Source of the DNA: Natrinema halophilum
GTDB lineage: Archaea; Halobacteriota; Halobacteria; Halobacteriales; Natrialbaceae
Direction: 5' to 3'
NCBI RefSeq assembly: GCF_013402815.2
Contig: NZ_CP058601.1
Span: 868,001 to 932,000 of the forward strand
DNA: 64,000 nucleotides
Below the pieces are notes generated by a model that worked only from the letters and a program-made list of their open reading frames with translations, did no database searches and was not told the DNA's origin. A program made the position numbers and the translations under genes. Numbering within the stretch: position 1 is the stretch's first letter; each line of letters begins with the position of its first letter. Shown piece by piece: positions 54,868 to 63,169 of this stretch.

Positions 54868-56316
54868 GTGCGCTATCTCGAGATCACGGTTCCGAACGGG
54901 CGGCGACGGGCCGTCATCGATATCCTCGAAGCGGAAGGTATCGATTACGTCGTCAGCGACGAGACGAGCGACAGGGGGTATACAGCTGTCATTCGCTTCC
55001 CGCTTCCGACGCGAGCCGTCGAACCGGTACTCGATCGGCTCGCGGAGGCCGGGATCGACGAGGCTCGTGTCGTCGTCATCGACGCAGAAGCCGTCATCTC
55101 TCGCGATTTCGACGATCTGCTGGATCGCTACAGCCACGGTGGGACGGGTGAACGAACCTCCAGACAGGTCCTACGGACGAAGGCCGATGAGCTCACACCC
55201 GCGTTTTCTACGTACGTCGCGATGTTAATTATCAGCGCGATCGTCGCCACGGCGGGCTTGCTATCGAACTCGCCCGCGGTCGTCGTCGGTTCGATGGTCA
55301 TCGCACCGCTGGTCGGTCCCGCGCTGGCTGCCAACGTCGGTATCGTCACCGCCGACGACGACCTTCGGACGACGGGGTTTCGCTATCAACTCGTCGGCAT
55401 CGTCATCGTCATCGGGGCCTCGACCGTCCTCGCGCTTCTCGCTCGACTCGCCGGCCTCGAGCCAGCGGGAATCGACATCGTGGTCGTCACCGAACTGGAA
55501 GAACGAGTTTCGCCAAACCTCCTCTCGCTTGCCGTCGCGCTGGGTGCCGGCGTCGCCGGTATCATCAGCCTCACGAGGGGGTTCTCGGAGGCGATCGTGG
55601 GGGTGATGATCGCTGCTGCACTCATTCCGCCGGCGGCCGCCACCGGCATCACCGCCGCCTGGGGAATGAACGGCGCGGCGATCGGCGCGTTCGTCCTCGT
55701 CGTCGTCAACGTCCTGTCGATCAACGCCGCTGCACTGGTCACGCTCTGGGTCGCCGGATATCGGCCGCAGGGATTGTTCGAGGTGTCGCCCTCGCGCAAG
55801 CCAACAGTCGCGTACGCGGCGGTTTTCGGAATCGCACTGCTGGTGCTGACCGCACCCCTCGCAGCCATCACGCTGATGGAAATACAGACGACACAACTGA
55901 AATCGACCGCCGAGGAAGAGGTTGCGGAAGTCGTCGATGGTTCACAGTACACTGCCGAGGAGGATTCGGTCGAGGTAATCCTGAACGACGACTACCCGAT
56001 CCAGTCGATCGACCGCGTCGTCGTCACGGTCTCCGGGCGCGAACCCGGACCGGCTCCGCCGCTTGGCGACCGGATTTACGAGAATATTTCGGCCCACGTC
56101 TCGGGCCAGCTCGTCGTCGAGGTGCAGTACGTCGTCTCCGAACGGTACGAGAACGGTTCCGGGGAGCGAATGGTCGTCAACAGCACCGGCGACAGGTCGC
56201 ACCGATCGCTCTCGGGTCGCCAAGCGGCGGCCGTCGGCGGGCTGTTCGTCGACGAAAGGGTCCGTTTCGCCCGGCAAACCTCCCCGCGCATCCACAGACC
56301 GATATCGGGGGGTTAG
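54868..56316 (+). CDS. DUF389/TIGR00341-family membrane protein
   Basis: This 482-residue protein has an N-terminal soluble domain (VRYLEITVPNGRRRAVIDIL to about residue 110) and about six membrane helices (for example STYVAMLIISAIVATAGLLS). The conserved SPAVVVGSMVIAPLVGPAL and FSEAIVGVMIAAALIPPAA segments are present. A second soluble domain of about 130 residues ends the protein. I start at the GTG at 54868 because family proteins begin M(R/K)(L/Y)(V/L)EV. The function is unknown, and transport is a guess. The 3' end overlaps the convergent next gene by 4 bases. Confidence 0.82.
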   Translation: MRYLEITVPNGRRRAVIDILEAEGIDYVVSDETSDRGYTAVIRFPLPTRAVEPVLDRLAEAGIDEARVVVIDAEAVISRDFDDLLDRYSHGGTGERTSRQVLRTKADELTPAFSTYVAMLIISAIVATAGLLSNSPAVVVGSMVIAPLVGPALAANVGIVTADDDLRTTGFRYQLVGIVIVIGASTVLALLARLAGLEPAGIDIVVVTELEERVSPNLLSLAVALGAGVAGIISLTRGFSEAIVGVMIAAALIPPAAATGITAAWGMNGAAIGAFVLVVVNVLSINAAALVTLWVAGYRPQGLFEVSPSRKPTVAYAAVFGIALLVLTAPLAAITLMEIQTTQLKSTAEEEVAEVVDGSQYTAEEDSVEVILNDDYPIQSIDRVVVTVSGREPGPAPPLGDRIYENISAHVSGQLVVEVQYVVSERYENGSGERMVVNSTGDRSHRSLSGRQAAAVGGLFVDERVRFARQTSPRIHRPISGG

Positions 56317-56744
56317 TCCATCGTCTCTCGACCTGCGACAGCCACCGGCTCGAGTTCGTAGAGTTCGAATTCGACGTCTTCGATCGCTTCGTCGAACAGG
56401 CGAAACGGCGGGAACCACTCGTTGAGCGTCTCCTCGTCGACGTCGCGGTTCGACCGGGTAACGGGGCCGCGGATGTGAACGCTCCACGATTCGTCTGTCG
56501 ATCCCCCGTAGCGGACGAACGTGGCGGTATCGGTGGTCTCCAGGTAGCGACGCTTCTCCGCGTCGTTGTCGTGGTAGCTCACGCGAAGCAGGATGCGCTC
56601 CCCGTCGTATCGATAGCTCAACGGGACCGCGTACGCGTCGTCGCCGTCCGCAAGGGCGAGGACGCCGTGATCGCCGGTTCGCAAGCGCTCCGTGAGGTCT
56701 GATTCTTTCATCCCCTTCGTGTAAACGTAGTCGGCGTGTTCCAT
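56313..56744 (-). CDS. Pyridoxamine 5'-phosphate oxidase-family (flavin split-barrel) protein
   Basis: The 143-residue protein starts at the ATG at 56744 (MEHADYVYTKGM). It has the split-barrel strands GVLALADGDDAYAVPLSYRY and ILLRVSYHDNDAEKRRYLE. Such proteins bind FMN or related cofactors and often reduce small molecules; the substrate is unknown. The 3' end overlaps the DUF389 gene. Confidence 0.82.
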   Translation of the reverse strand: MEHADYVYTKGMKESDLTERLRTGDHGVLALADGDDAYAVPLSYRYDGERILLRVSYHDNDAEKRRYLETTDTATFVRYGGSTDESWSVHIRGPVTRSNRDVDEETLNEWFPPFRLFDEAIEDVEFELYELEPVAVAGRETMD

Positions 56745-56805
56745 ACCGTCCGAACGAGGCGGAGAGATAAGTACGCTCACCTGCCACGCTCGCGCTCGGA
56801 GTCGA

Positions 56806-57513
56806 TCACCGCTTGCGACCGACGTGAACGATCAGCGCCATGAGCAGTGAGCCAGGCAGAATCACCGCGATGCTCCACGTTAACAGCCGTCTCGTCGCGT
56901 TCGGATATTCCGCGGCGAGGGGAACGAAGAGACGAAGGTCGAGGACGACGACCAGAAGCGTTCCGACCATGTCGAAGACGAGGTCTAACGCGGTGTCGCG
57001 CCAGCCGTAGTGAACGAGAACCGGTTCGACGTCGTATCGTTCCCCGACGTCGCGGGCGACGAGTTCGATCAGTTCCCAGAAGACGCCGACGGCCACCATG
57101 ATCAGGATCGTCAGCACCACGACACCGCCTGACGATCGACCGACAGCAGCAGTGTTTCGAGCAACGACGATGAGACCAGCGTAGACCAATGCGGCGACGA
57201 GCATCGCCGAGACCGTATGCGTAAGCGAATCCCACCATCGGATGGAATCGTACGGTCCTAACATGCCGATCGAGTGCAGAAATCCTGCGACGGCGATCCA
57301 CAGCGGGAGTTCCGGACCGACGCTGACAGTGGCCGAAGTCGCCTCTCGAGCGACAACCTCGACGAGCAACGGCAGGAAAACGGCCGCAAACGACACGACC
57401 GCGTTGACGGCTGCGGCGATATCTCGTCGTCGAATCGCCTCGAGCAAGATCACGAGAATACCGCCCTGCAAAATCGTTACTCCGAGCGATGCGAAACCGG
57501 AAATGAAGACCAT
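56806..57513 (-). CDS. DUF2238-like membrane protein
   Basis: This 235-residue protein has about seven membrane helices. It contains the family-like segment GPYDSIRWWDSLTHTVSAM, with conserved Asp, Trp and His, and GVFWELIELVARDVG. Members (YjdF/DUF2238) have no settled function. The acidic/His residues inside helices might bind a ligand or metal. Confidence 0.75.
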   Translation of the reverse strand: MVFISGFASLGVTILQGGILVILLEAIRRRDIAAAVNAVVSFAAVFLPLLVEVVAREATSATVSVGPELPLWIAVAGFLHSIGMLGPYDSIRWWDSLTHTVSAMLVAALVYAGLIVVARNTAAVGRSSGGVVVLTILIMVAVGVFWELIELVARDVGERYDVEPVLVHYGWRDTALDLVFDMVGTLLVVVLDLRLFVPLAAEYPNATRRLLTWSIAVILPGSLLMALIVHVGRKR

Positions 57514-57650
57514 TCGTTAGCACGAATCACTGTCCCGAAGCTACTATAGTATTTTTGAGCCGATCGACGAGATCAAATTCGAGCGACCGCGGGTTCGACC
57601 CCTTACTCGATACGTTCACCGGCAACCTATTTTAGCGGGCGGATGGCCGG

Positions 57651-58271
57651 TTACTCGTCCAGATACCGCGCTGGGACGTACGCGAGAACGGGGGACGGCA
57701 GGCTCGAGATGAGTCCCCTGCCGAAGAGAACTTCGGCGATTGCGGGGAGGATACGTCGGACGGCGGTATACACGATGGCAACGCCCAACGACGCGACGAC
57801 GATCCATCGGAGGGTGCCTTCAAGGGTGATCAAAAGCGGGGCGGCAAGCGTTACCGAGAGCATGAGATCCTCGGGCGCTCCGTCGTATCGAACCCACCGG
57901 TAGGGTGCGATCCAGCGACCGCGGTAATGGTCGTAGACGGCGCGGTCCGAGGTCGCTTCCCACGGGCGTAACTCGAGACCGCCCCCGAAGATGTCGGTGA
58001 CGCTGTGAACGGCCGCACCGAGCAGGAAAAACGCCGCCGCAACCGTCAGTAGCGACGGGGTGAGCAGCGCAATCGGCGCGACTGCGACTCCGAGAACCGA
58101 GAAGTAAACCGGGTAGTGAAGCGTCTTTCGATGGCCGACGTACATATCCAGGTCGGGGAATACGCCACCAAGAAAGCCGGCAACGAGTGCAGCGCTGCCG
58201 AACTCCGGTATCGCAAGTGCGTACGGAAGCGCGAGCAGCAACCCGGTAAACGCGTGAGTCGGAAGCATCAT
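57651..58271 (-). CDS. YdjM/DUF457-family metal-dependent membrane hydrolase-like protein
   Basis: This 206-residue membrane protein has PTHAFTGLLLALPYALA, the FPDLDMYVGHRKTLHYP stretch and AAVHSVTDIFGGGLELRPW. The His/Asp pattern (H near the start, D-x-D, H-R-x-x-x-H, H-x-x-x-D) matches DUF457/LexA-regulated inner-membrane hydrolase-like proteins. The catalytic role remains unproven. It lies beside the double Usp gene. Confidence 0.8.
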   Translation of the reverse strand: MMLPTHAFTGLLLALPYALAIPEFGSAALVAGFLGGVFPDLDMYVGHRKTLHYPVYFSVLGVAVAPIALLTPSLLTVAAAFFLLGAAVHSVTDIFGGGLELRPWEATSDRAVYDHYRGRWIAPYRWVRYDGAPEDLMLSVTLAAPLLITLEGTLRWIVVASLGVAIVYTAVRRILPAIAEVLFGRGLISSLPSPVLAYVPARYLDE

Positions 58272-58325
58272 AGTGTCGTATTACAGGGGACGGAATCATT
58301 TGAACGCATCGGTCACTCGAATGAC

Positions 58326-59222
58326 TTACGCCGATCGGGATACGACCAGTATCGGAACGTCGACCGTCCGCAACAGGGCTGAGGTCACGCTGCCGAGCAC
58401 GTGGCGCCCGAGATTAGATCTGCCGTGAGATCCCATGATGATGAGATCGACGTCGCGATCCGCGACGTACTCGCTGATTCCGGCGGCCACACCGTCGAGC
58501 GAGCTCGTCCGAACGACATCGGTGGTGACGGCAACTTCGGGCGCCGTCTCACCGATCTCGCCTGCAACCTCGTCGACGGCTTCGCTCCCCACCGCTTCGA
58601 GTCGCTCGATGAACTCCGTCTCGAGGCCGCCAGCGCTGAACATCCCACCAGCGTTCTGGATGTCGACGACGTTTAGTACGTCGATAGTCGCACCACAGTG
58701 CCGTGCGATCGTCACGGCGGGTTGGGTGGCGGCGTCGGCGTTCTCGCTGCCGTCCGTCGGGATGAGGATTCGAGAGTAGTCGGTTACCGGCGTCGTCGCT
58801 CCGTCGCCGTGTGGAACGACCAGAACGGGGATCTCGCTTCGGCTGAGTACCTGCTCCGTGACACCGCCGAGCAGCCGCTTCCCGAGTCCGGTTACCCCCT
58901 GTCTGCCGATCACGATCACCGTCGCGTCGCGTTCCGCGGCGAACTCGCGAATCTGTACGCTGGGTTTCCCTTCGGTCAGTTCCGTCGTAATCGGTCGGCC
59001 GATGTCAGCCGCGATGGCCTCGATCTCCTCGAGGATCGATTCCCCTCGTTCCCGGAGTCGGGTCTGTTCGTCGGCCGATTTCGCGAGTCTGAGCGACTTC
59101 TGTTCGACGACGTGGAGGACATCGACGGTTGCGTCGACGACACTCGCTAGCTCGAGGCCCCGCGTTGCGGCCCGCTTAGATTCCTCGCTTCCATCGACGG
59201 GGATCACGATATGGTCGACCAT
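58326..59222 (-). CDS. Tandem universal stress protein (two UspA domains)
   Basis: The 298-residue protein starts at the ATG at 59222 (MVDHIVIPVDGSEESKRAA). Domain 1 covers about 1-145, and domain 2 begins YSRILIPTDGSENADAATQ. Domain 2 keeps the full ATP loop MGSHGRSNLGRHVLGSVT. Domain 1 has GRQGVTGLGKRLLGGVT, with Gly rather than Ser/Thr after the last glycine. Tandem Usps are common in haloarchaea. The domain difference suggests only one side binds ATP normally. Confidence 0.9.
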   Translation of the reverse strand: MVDHIVIPVDGSEESKRAATRGLELASVVDATVDVLHVVEQKSLRLAKSADEQTRLRERGESILEEIEAIAADIGRPITTELTEGKPSVQIREFAAERDATVIVIGRQGVTGLGKRLLGGVTEQVLSRSEIPVLVVPHGDGATTPVTDYSRILIPTDGSENADAATQPAVTIARHCGATIDVLNVVDIQNAGGMFSAGGLETEFIERLEAVGSEAVDEVAGEIGETAPEVAVTTDVVRTSSLDGVAAGISEYVADRDVDLIIMGSHGRSNLGRHVLGSVTSALLRTVDVPILVVSRSA

Positions 59223-59399
59223 TCGTAAGGCCGATTCGGACCCCGACCTCTTGACTATTTGCGGAGACCCCGGACTACCGGATAGTGTCGCGTGGGTCGA
59301 GAGCGTGCAGACGGACGATCGGTTTGGCAACGTCGGCCTGAGATCGACCAAGGGCGATTGATACCGATTCGTTCGATGGAAGAATCCCGCTCGTCGGGG

Positions 59400-59801
59400 T
59401 CACTCGACGACGAGAACCTGGGCCGTCGCCTCGTCAGCGACCTGTTTCGAGACGCTCCCGCGGACGAGGTGGTCTAACTCCCTGTGTCTACCCATCACGA
59501 TGAGATCGACGTCGTGCTCGGCTGCATATCTCAGAATCGTTTCGCCACGAAGGCCGTGGGTCACGCACTGCTCGATGCGGTCGATCCCGGCCTCTGCCGC
59601 GTGTTTACGCACGTACTCGACAGCCTGTTGGCCGATCGTCTCGAGATCCTCGAAGGTTATCCCCGGGGCAATCGCAGCGGAGTTGATCACGTAGATCGTA
59701 TGCAGGGTCGCGTCTTGCTCGGCCGCGAGATCGATGGCTTCGTCGATCGCTTGCTCGGTGTTCTCGCGCCCGTCGGTCGGAATGAGAATGTCGTGATACA
59801 T
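59400..59801 (-). CDS. Universal stress protein (UspA family)
   Basis: This 133-residue single-domain protein begins MYHDILIPTDGRENTEQAID. The glycine loop region reads VMGRHRELDHLVRGSVSKQV, with the second Gly of G-2x-G changed to Arg, so nucleotide binding may be altered. It belongs to a cluster of Usp genes on the same strand. Confidence 0.88.
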   Translation of the reverse strand: MYHDILIPTDGRENTEQAIDEAIDLAAEQDATLHTIYVINSAAIAPGITFEDLETIGQQAVEYVRKHAAEAGIDRIEQCVTHGLRGETILRYAAEHDVDLIVMGRHRELDHLVRGSVSKQVADEATAQVLVVE

Positions 59802-59961
59802 ACGAACCTGTTCACCGAGGATTCTGATAAGCCCCTGTGTCGAACGGGGACGCAGATCAGATCAGTTCAAGGCTGACGATCGCGATACACGATGATCTAC
59901 CGCCAGATAATGGAGTGATGACCGATAGACGGGGAGCCGACGGAGCGCGGTTCAGGGCGAT

Positions 59962-60381
59962 TCAGGCGGTCAACACCGGTCGATTCGCCGAGCGAACGAC
60001 CCGTTCGGCGGTGCTGCCTATCTTCCGGTCGCGGCTGTGACTCTGGCCCTGATATCCGATCACGATGAGGTCCGCGTCGACTTCGTCCGCTCGAGCGAGG
60101 ATTTCCTCCCAGGGGCGACCGTGACAGAGACACGTCGACGCCTCGGTCCCGTAATTGTCGGCGGTCTCGGCGAGGTCCGTCAGTAGATCCTGGCCGCGAT
60201 CCTCGAGATCGTCGAGAACGATTTCCGTGCTGCTCAGTGCCGGTTCGCCGTAGCGAAACGTTTCGACGCAATACAGGAGATCGAGTTGCGCGCCGTACCG
60301 GTCGGCAAGCGCCAGCGCGTGTTCGACGGCACGGTTCGCTGGGTCGCTTCCATCCGTGGGAACGAGGATCGTCTCGTACAT
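59962..60381 (-). CDS. Universal stress protein (UspA family)
   Basis: The 139-residue protein starts at the ATG at 60381 (MYETILVPTDGSDPANRAVE); the adjacent ATG at 60384 is equally good. The ATP loop IGYQGQSHSRDRKIGSTAER fits G-2x-G-9x-G-S. It is the most canonical of the single-domain Usp proteins in the window and closely resembles the one at 53342. Confidence 0.9.
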   Translation of the reverse strand: MYETILVPTDGSDPANRAVEHALALADRYGAQLDLLYCVETFRYGEPALSSTEIVLDDLEDRGQDLLTDLAETADNYGTEASTCLCHGRPWEEILARADEVDADLIVIGYQGQSHSRDRKIGSTAERVVRSANRPVLTA

Positions 60382-60511
60382 CATCGGAACAACAACTACC
60401 ACGCGAAAACAGCGCAAATAGCTTTCACCACGCCGACTGATACGTCCGCATGGAAGGTCGATAGACGAGGCTGCGATGGCACTCTATCGGCAGACCGCCT
60501 GCCAGAACTGC

Positions 60512-60964
60512 TTACGCATCGTTCGGGTTTCGGAGCGCGATCATACCGAGCCCGATCCAGGAGATCACGACGTCGTCGTTGTGCGTGACTCCCTCGAGTC
60601 GAGAGTCGACGTACCCCCGCCGGGGATCGCTTTCCGAGACACGCTTGTCTAGAATCTCCGTGCGGATCGAGAGTATATCGCCGGGTTTCACGGGCTGTTT
60701 CCAGCGAAGTTCGTCGACACCGCGAGCGCCCATACTGGCTCGTTCCTCTATCGGGCCGTCCACGAGCATCCGCATGCACATCGCCGCGGTATGCCAGCCC
60801 GATGCGACCAGTTCACCGAACGCTGACTCTTCAGCAGCGTCCTCGTCGACGTGAAACGGCTGTGGGTCGTACTGTTCGGCAAATTCGATAATCTCTTCTT
60901 TCGTGACGTGATACTCACCGTATTCATTGGTTTCTCCGATTTCGATGTCCTCGTAGTAACGCAT
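60512..60964 (-). CDS. MaoC-like (R)-hydratase domain protein
   Basis: This 150-residue hot-dog-fold protein has the hydratase motif YDPQPFHVDEDAAEES (Asp and His of the catalytic pair) and ASGWHTAAMCMRMLVDG. Such proteins hydrate enoyl-CoA or process related thioesters in fatty-acid or polyhydroxyalkanoate metabolism. The neighbouring genes do not indicate a substrate. Confidence 0.9.
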   Translation of the reverse strand: MRYYEDIEIGETNEYGEYHVTKEEIIEFAEQYDPQPFHVDEDAAEESAFGELVASGWHTAAMCMRMLVDGPIEERASMGARGVDELRWKQPVKPGDILSIRTEILDKRVSESDPRRGYVDSRLEGVTHNDDVVISWIGLGMIALRNPNDA

Positions 60965-61667
60965 TGACGAATGATGAACGACGTATCGGCAAGAACCTGT
61001 GGACTCAGGCAGGATGGATTGGCGGCGAAGCGATTCGGCTCGACCTCGAGGCGTTCCATCGCCTCGTAGATTCGGCAGATTCTTACATCAGTGATCATGA
61101 AGGGAATTTTGGGCCGAAAGCCCGTTAGAGGATGGATTCGATCAGATTAGCGCAGACTGCGGCGACCAATTCGGTAATAGCGGCGGGCGAACGCGACTAG
61201 ATACCTGAACCCGGTATAGAAGGGGGTGCCGTCAACGGTCTCGCCTATCCGGTATCCGTCGAATGCTACCTCAATAACGACTGGGAAGACGGCGGCCCGA
61301 CCACCATATATTGGTAAGAATACTGACAATACATCGATTGAGCCGTCGGGGTGGCGTTTCTCGAGCAGGGAAAGCCGAGAAAAATGCTGCCGCGAAGGAT
61401 CTGTGAGAAGAGTGAAATCGAACCGGCGCGCAAAGGGGTACGATCCCGAAGACGACGTAGACGCCCAGCTCGGGCCGAAGCCGATAGTCGAGAGTACGAT
61501 GCGGGAAGTTCGCTCCCCCGAACGGTTCGACACGCAGCCAAACAGCGTCGGCTCAACCAAGCCGCCGCAGTACGGAAAGCGTCGGCCCATCGCATATCGC
61601 AGTTTTCACTCGCCGCCCGTGCTCGTTCCTTCAAAACACCTATACACCGTCGAATTGGGTTTCAGAT
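60965..61667. other. Unassigned 700-base region
   Basis: A minus-strand frame at 61147-61590 (147 codons) is open but basic and lacks family features, and the overlapping plus-strand frames are no better. I treat the stretch as non-coding or decayed. The galE-like promoter probably lies just upstream of 61668. Confidence 0.4.
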
Positions 61668-62597
61668 ATGGACCTCGAGCGACGTTCCGTGCTCGTTACC
61701 GGTGGAGCGGGATTTATCGGATCAAACCTGGCGAATCACCTGTCGGAAGCCAACGACGTAACCGTCGTCGACGACTGCTATCTCGGGACGCCCGAGAACC
61801 TGGTCGACGACGTCGAGTTCGTCGACGCGAGCGTTTTGGACGACGAGTTACCGACAGATGTCGACGTCGTCTTCCACCTGGCGGCGTTGTCCTCGTACGC
61901 GATGCACGAGGACGACCCGACGACAGGCGCCCGCGTGAACGTCGAGGGCTTCGTCAACGTGGTCGAACAGGCTCGTCGTGACGGTTGCGAGACCGTCGTC
62001 TACGCCTCGACGTCGTCGATATACGGCAGTCGCACCGAGCCGTCACCGGAGGAAATGGACGTCAGCGTCAATACTGGGTACGAGGCGTCGAAACTCGCTC
62101 GGGAACGATACGGCGAATACTTCTCGAACCACTACGACATTACGGCGGCCGGAATGCGGTTTTTCTCCGTCTATCAGGGCTACGGCGGTGCCGAAGAACA
62201 CAAGGGCGAGTACGCAAACGTGATCGCGCAGTTCGCCGACGACATCGCAGCCGGGGAATCACCCGTACTGTACGGCGACGGCACCCAGACGCGGGACTTC
62301 ACCCACGTTTCCGATATCGTCCGCGGACTCGAGTTGGCTGCAGCTTTCGAACTCGACGGCATCTACAACCTGGGAACCGGCGAAGCCTTCGACTTCAACA
62401 CTGTCGTGGCGATGATCAACGACGAACTCGGAACCGATGTGGAGCCGGAATATGTCGATAACCCGATCCCAGAGTCAGTGTACGTCCACGACACCTGCGC
62501 AGATGCTTCGAAGATTCGGGACGAAGCCGGCTGGGAACCTCAGATCGACTTCGAAGAGGGCATCCAGCGTGTCTGTGCGCAGTACACCGACGGGTAA
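61668..62597 (+). CDS. NAD-dependent epimerase/dehydratase (GalE-like)
   Basis: This 309-residue extended short-chain dehydrogenase has the Rossmann motif VTGGAGFIGSNLANHL near residue 10, VFHLAALSSYAMHEDDP, the catalytic STSSIYG serine and the YEASK tetrad (Tyr and Lys). C-terminal GEAFDFNTVVAMI and PESVYVHDTCADASKI fit nucleotide-sugar epimerases. A role in cell-surface polysaccharide or glycoprotein sugar supply is typical; the exact substrate is undetermined. Confidence 0.9.
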   Translation: MDLERRSVLVTGGAGFIGSNLANHLSEANDVTVVDDCYLGTPENLVDDVEFVDASVLDDELPTDVDVVFHLAALSSYAMHEDDPTTGARVNVEGFVNVVEQARRDGCETVVYASTSSIYGSRTEPSPEEMDVSVNTGYEASKLARERYGEYFSNHYDITAAGMRFFSVYQGYGGAEEHKGEYANVIAQFADDIAAGESPVLYGDGTQTRDFTHVSDIVRGLELAAAFELDGIYNLGTGEAFDFNTVVAMINDELGTDVEPEYVDNPIPESVYVHDTCADASKIRDEAGWEPQIDFEEGIQRVCAQYTDG

Positions 62598-63169
62598 CGA
62601 CTCGCAGTAACAACTCGAATTACGGGTCGAAGTCCCCACCAAAATTGGACCTGTGGGGTCTCACACTCGGACAGACGAGCCCAGGCTTTCCGTTGTACGT
62701 GCTCCGTTCGAGTGTCCCACTCTGACAGTATCGCCACGCTTTACCCGCTAATCGCGCCACGAGAATTTGGTGGCCCTGCTGGTCTGAACAGCTTCAGGAA
62801 CCCGTCTCATCTAACGAATACGTACATCATCCACCACTCAGTTACTTAATTAGGTGGTAGTCTTCCTGTATATACGCAATCGGTCTCTCGAGTACTACTC
62901 GCGGGTCGAGTCTGTTGGTGACCGCATCGCGGGACGGCACGCGGTACGCCACGTATGTGCTGTACGTACGACTGTGATGAGACTACGGGCCAAACAGCCG
63001 AATTGTGGGATCTGCGACGAGACGAATTTCACCGTTCGAAACTATTATGGCCGGCTAAACAGCCAGTTCCGTCGTATGATACTAAAATAATATTATCATG
63101 AAAAACGATGGATGAACTGCCGAGTGTGGTTGCAAGGAGTTTTTAGTGTGGCACACTCATTCACGCGAT
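62598..63169. other. Intergenic region before phosphoenolpyruvate carboxylase
   Basis: These 572 bases carry no supported gene. AT-rich tracts occur at 62840-62870 and 63080-63105. The ppc core promoter lies at the right end. Confidence 0.5.
63139..63157 (+). promoter_or_regulatory. ppc core promoter with adjacent palindrome
   Basis: GTTTTTAG (63139-63146) is a TATA candidate 24-31 bases before the ATG. Overlapping it, AGTGTG-G-CACACT at 63145-63157 is a perfect palindrome placed where a bound regulator would block transcription. This makes it a good operator candidate. Confidence 0.45.

Noticed and set aside
57585-57615. tRNA-like T-arm (GCGGGTTCGACCCC) near the membrane-protein genes
   Set aside because: The surrounding sequence does not form acceptor, D or anticodon stems.
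61147-61590. 147-codon minus-strand frame between the MaoC-like and GalE-like genes
   Set aside because: Basic composition unlike haloarchaeal proteins, no motif, and competing frames of similar quality on both strands.
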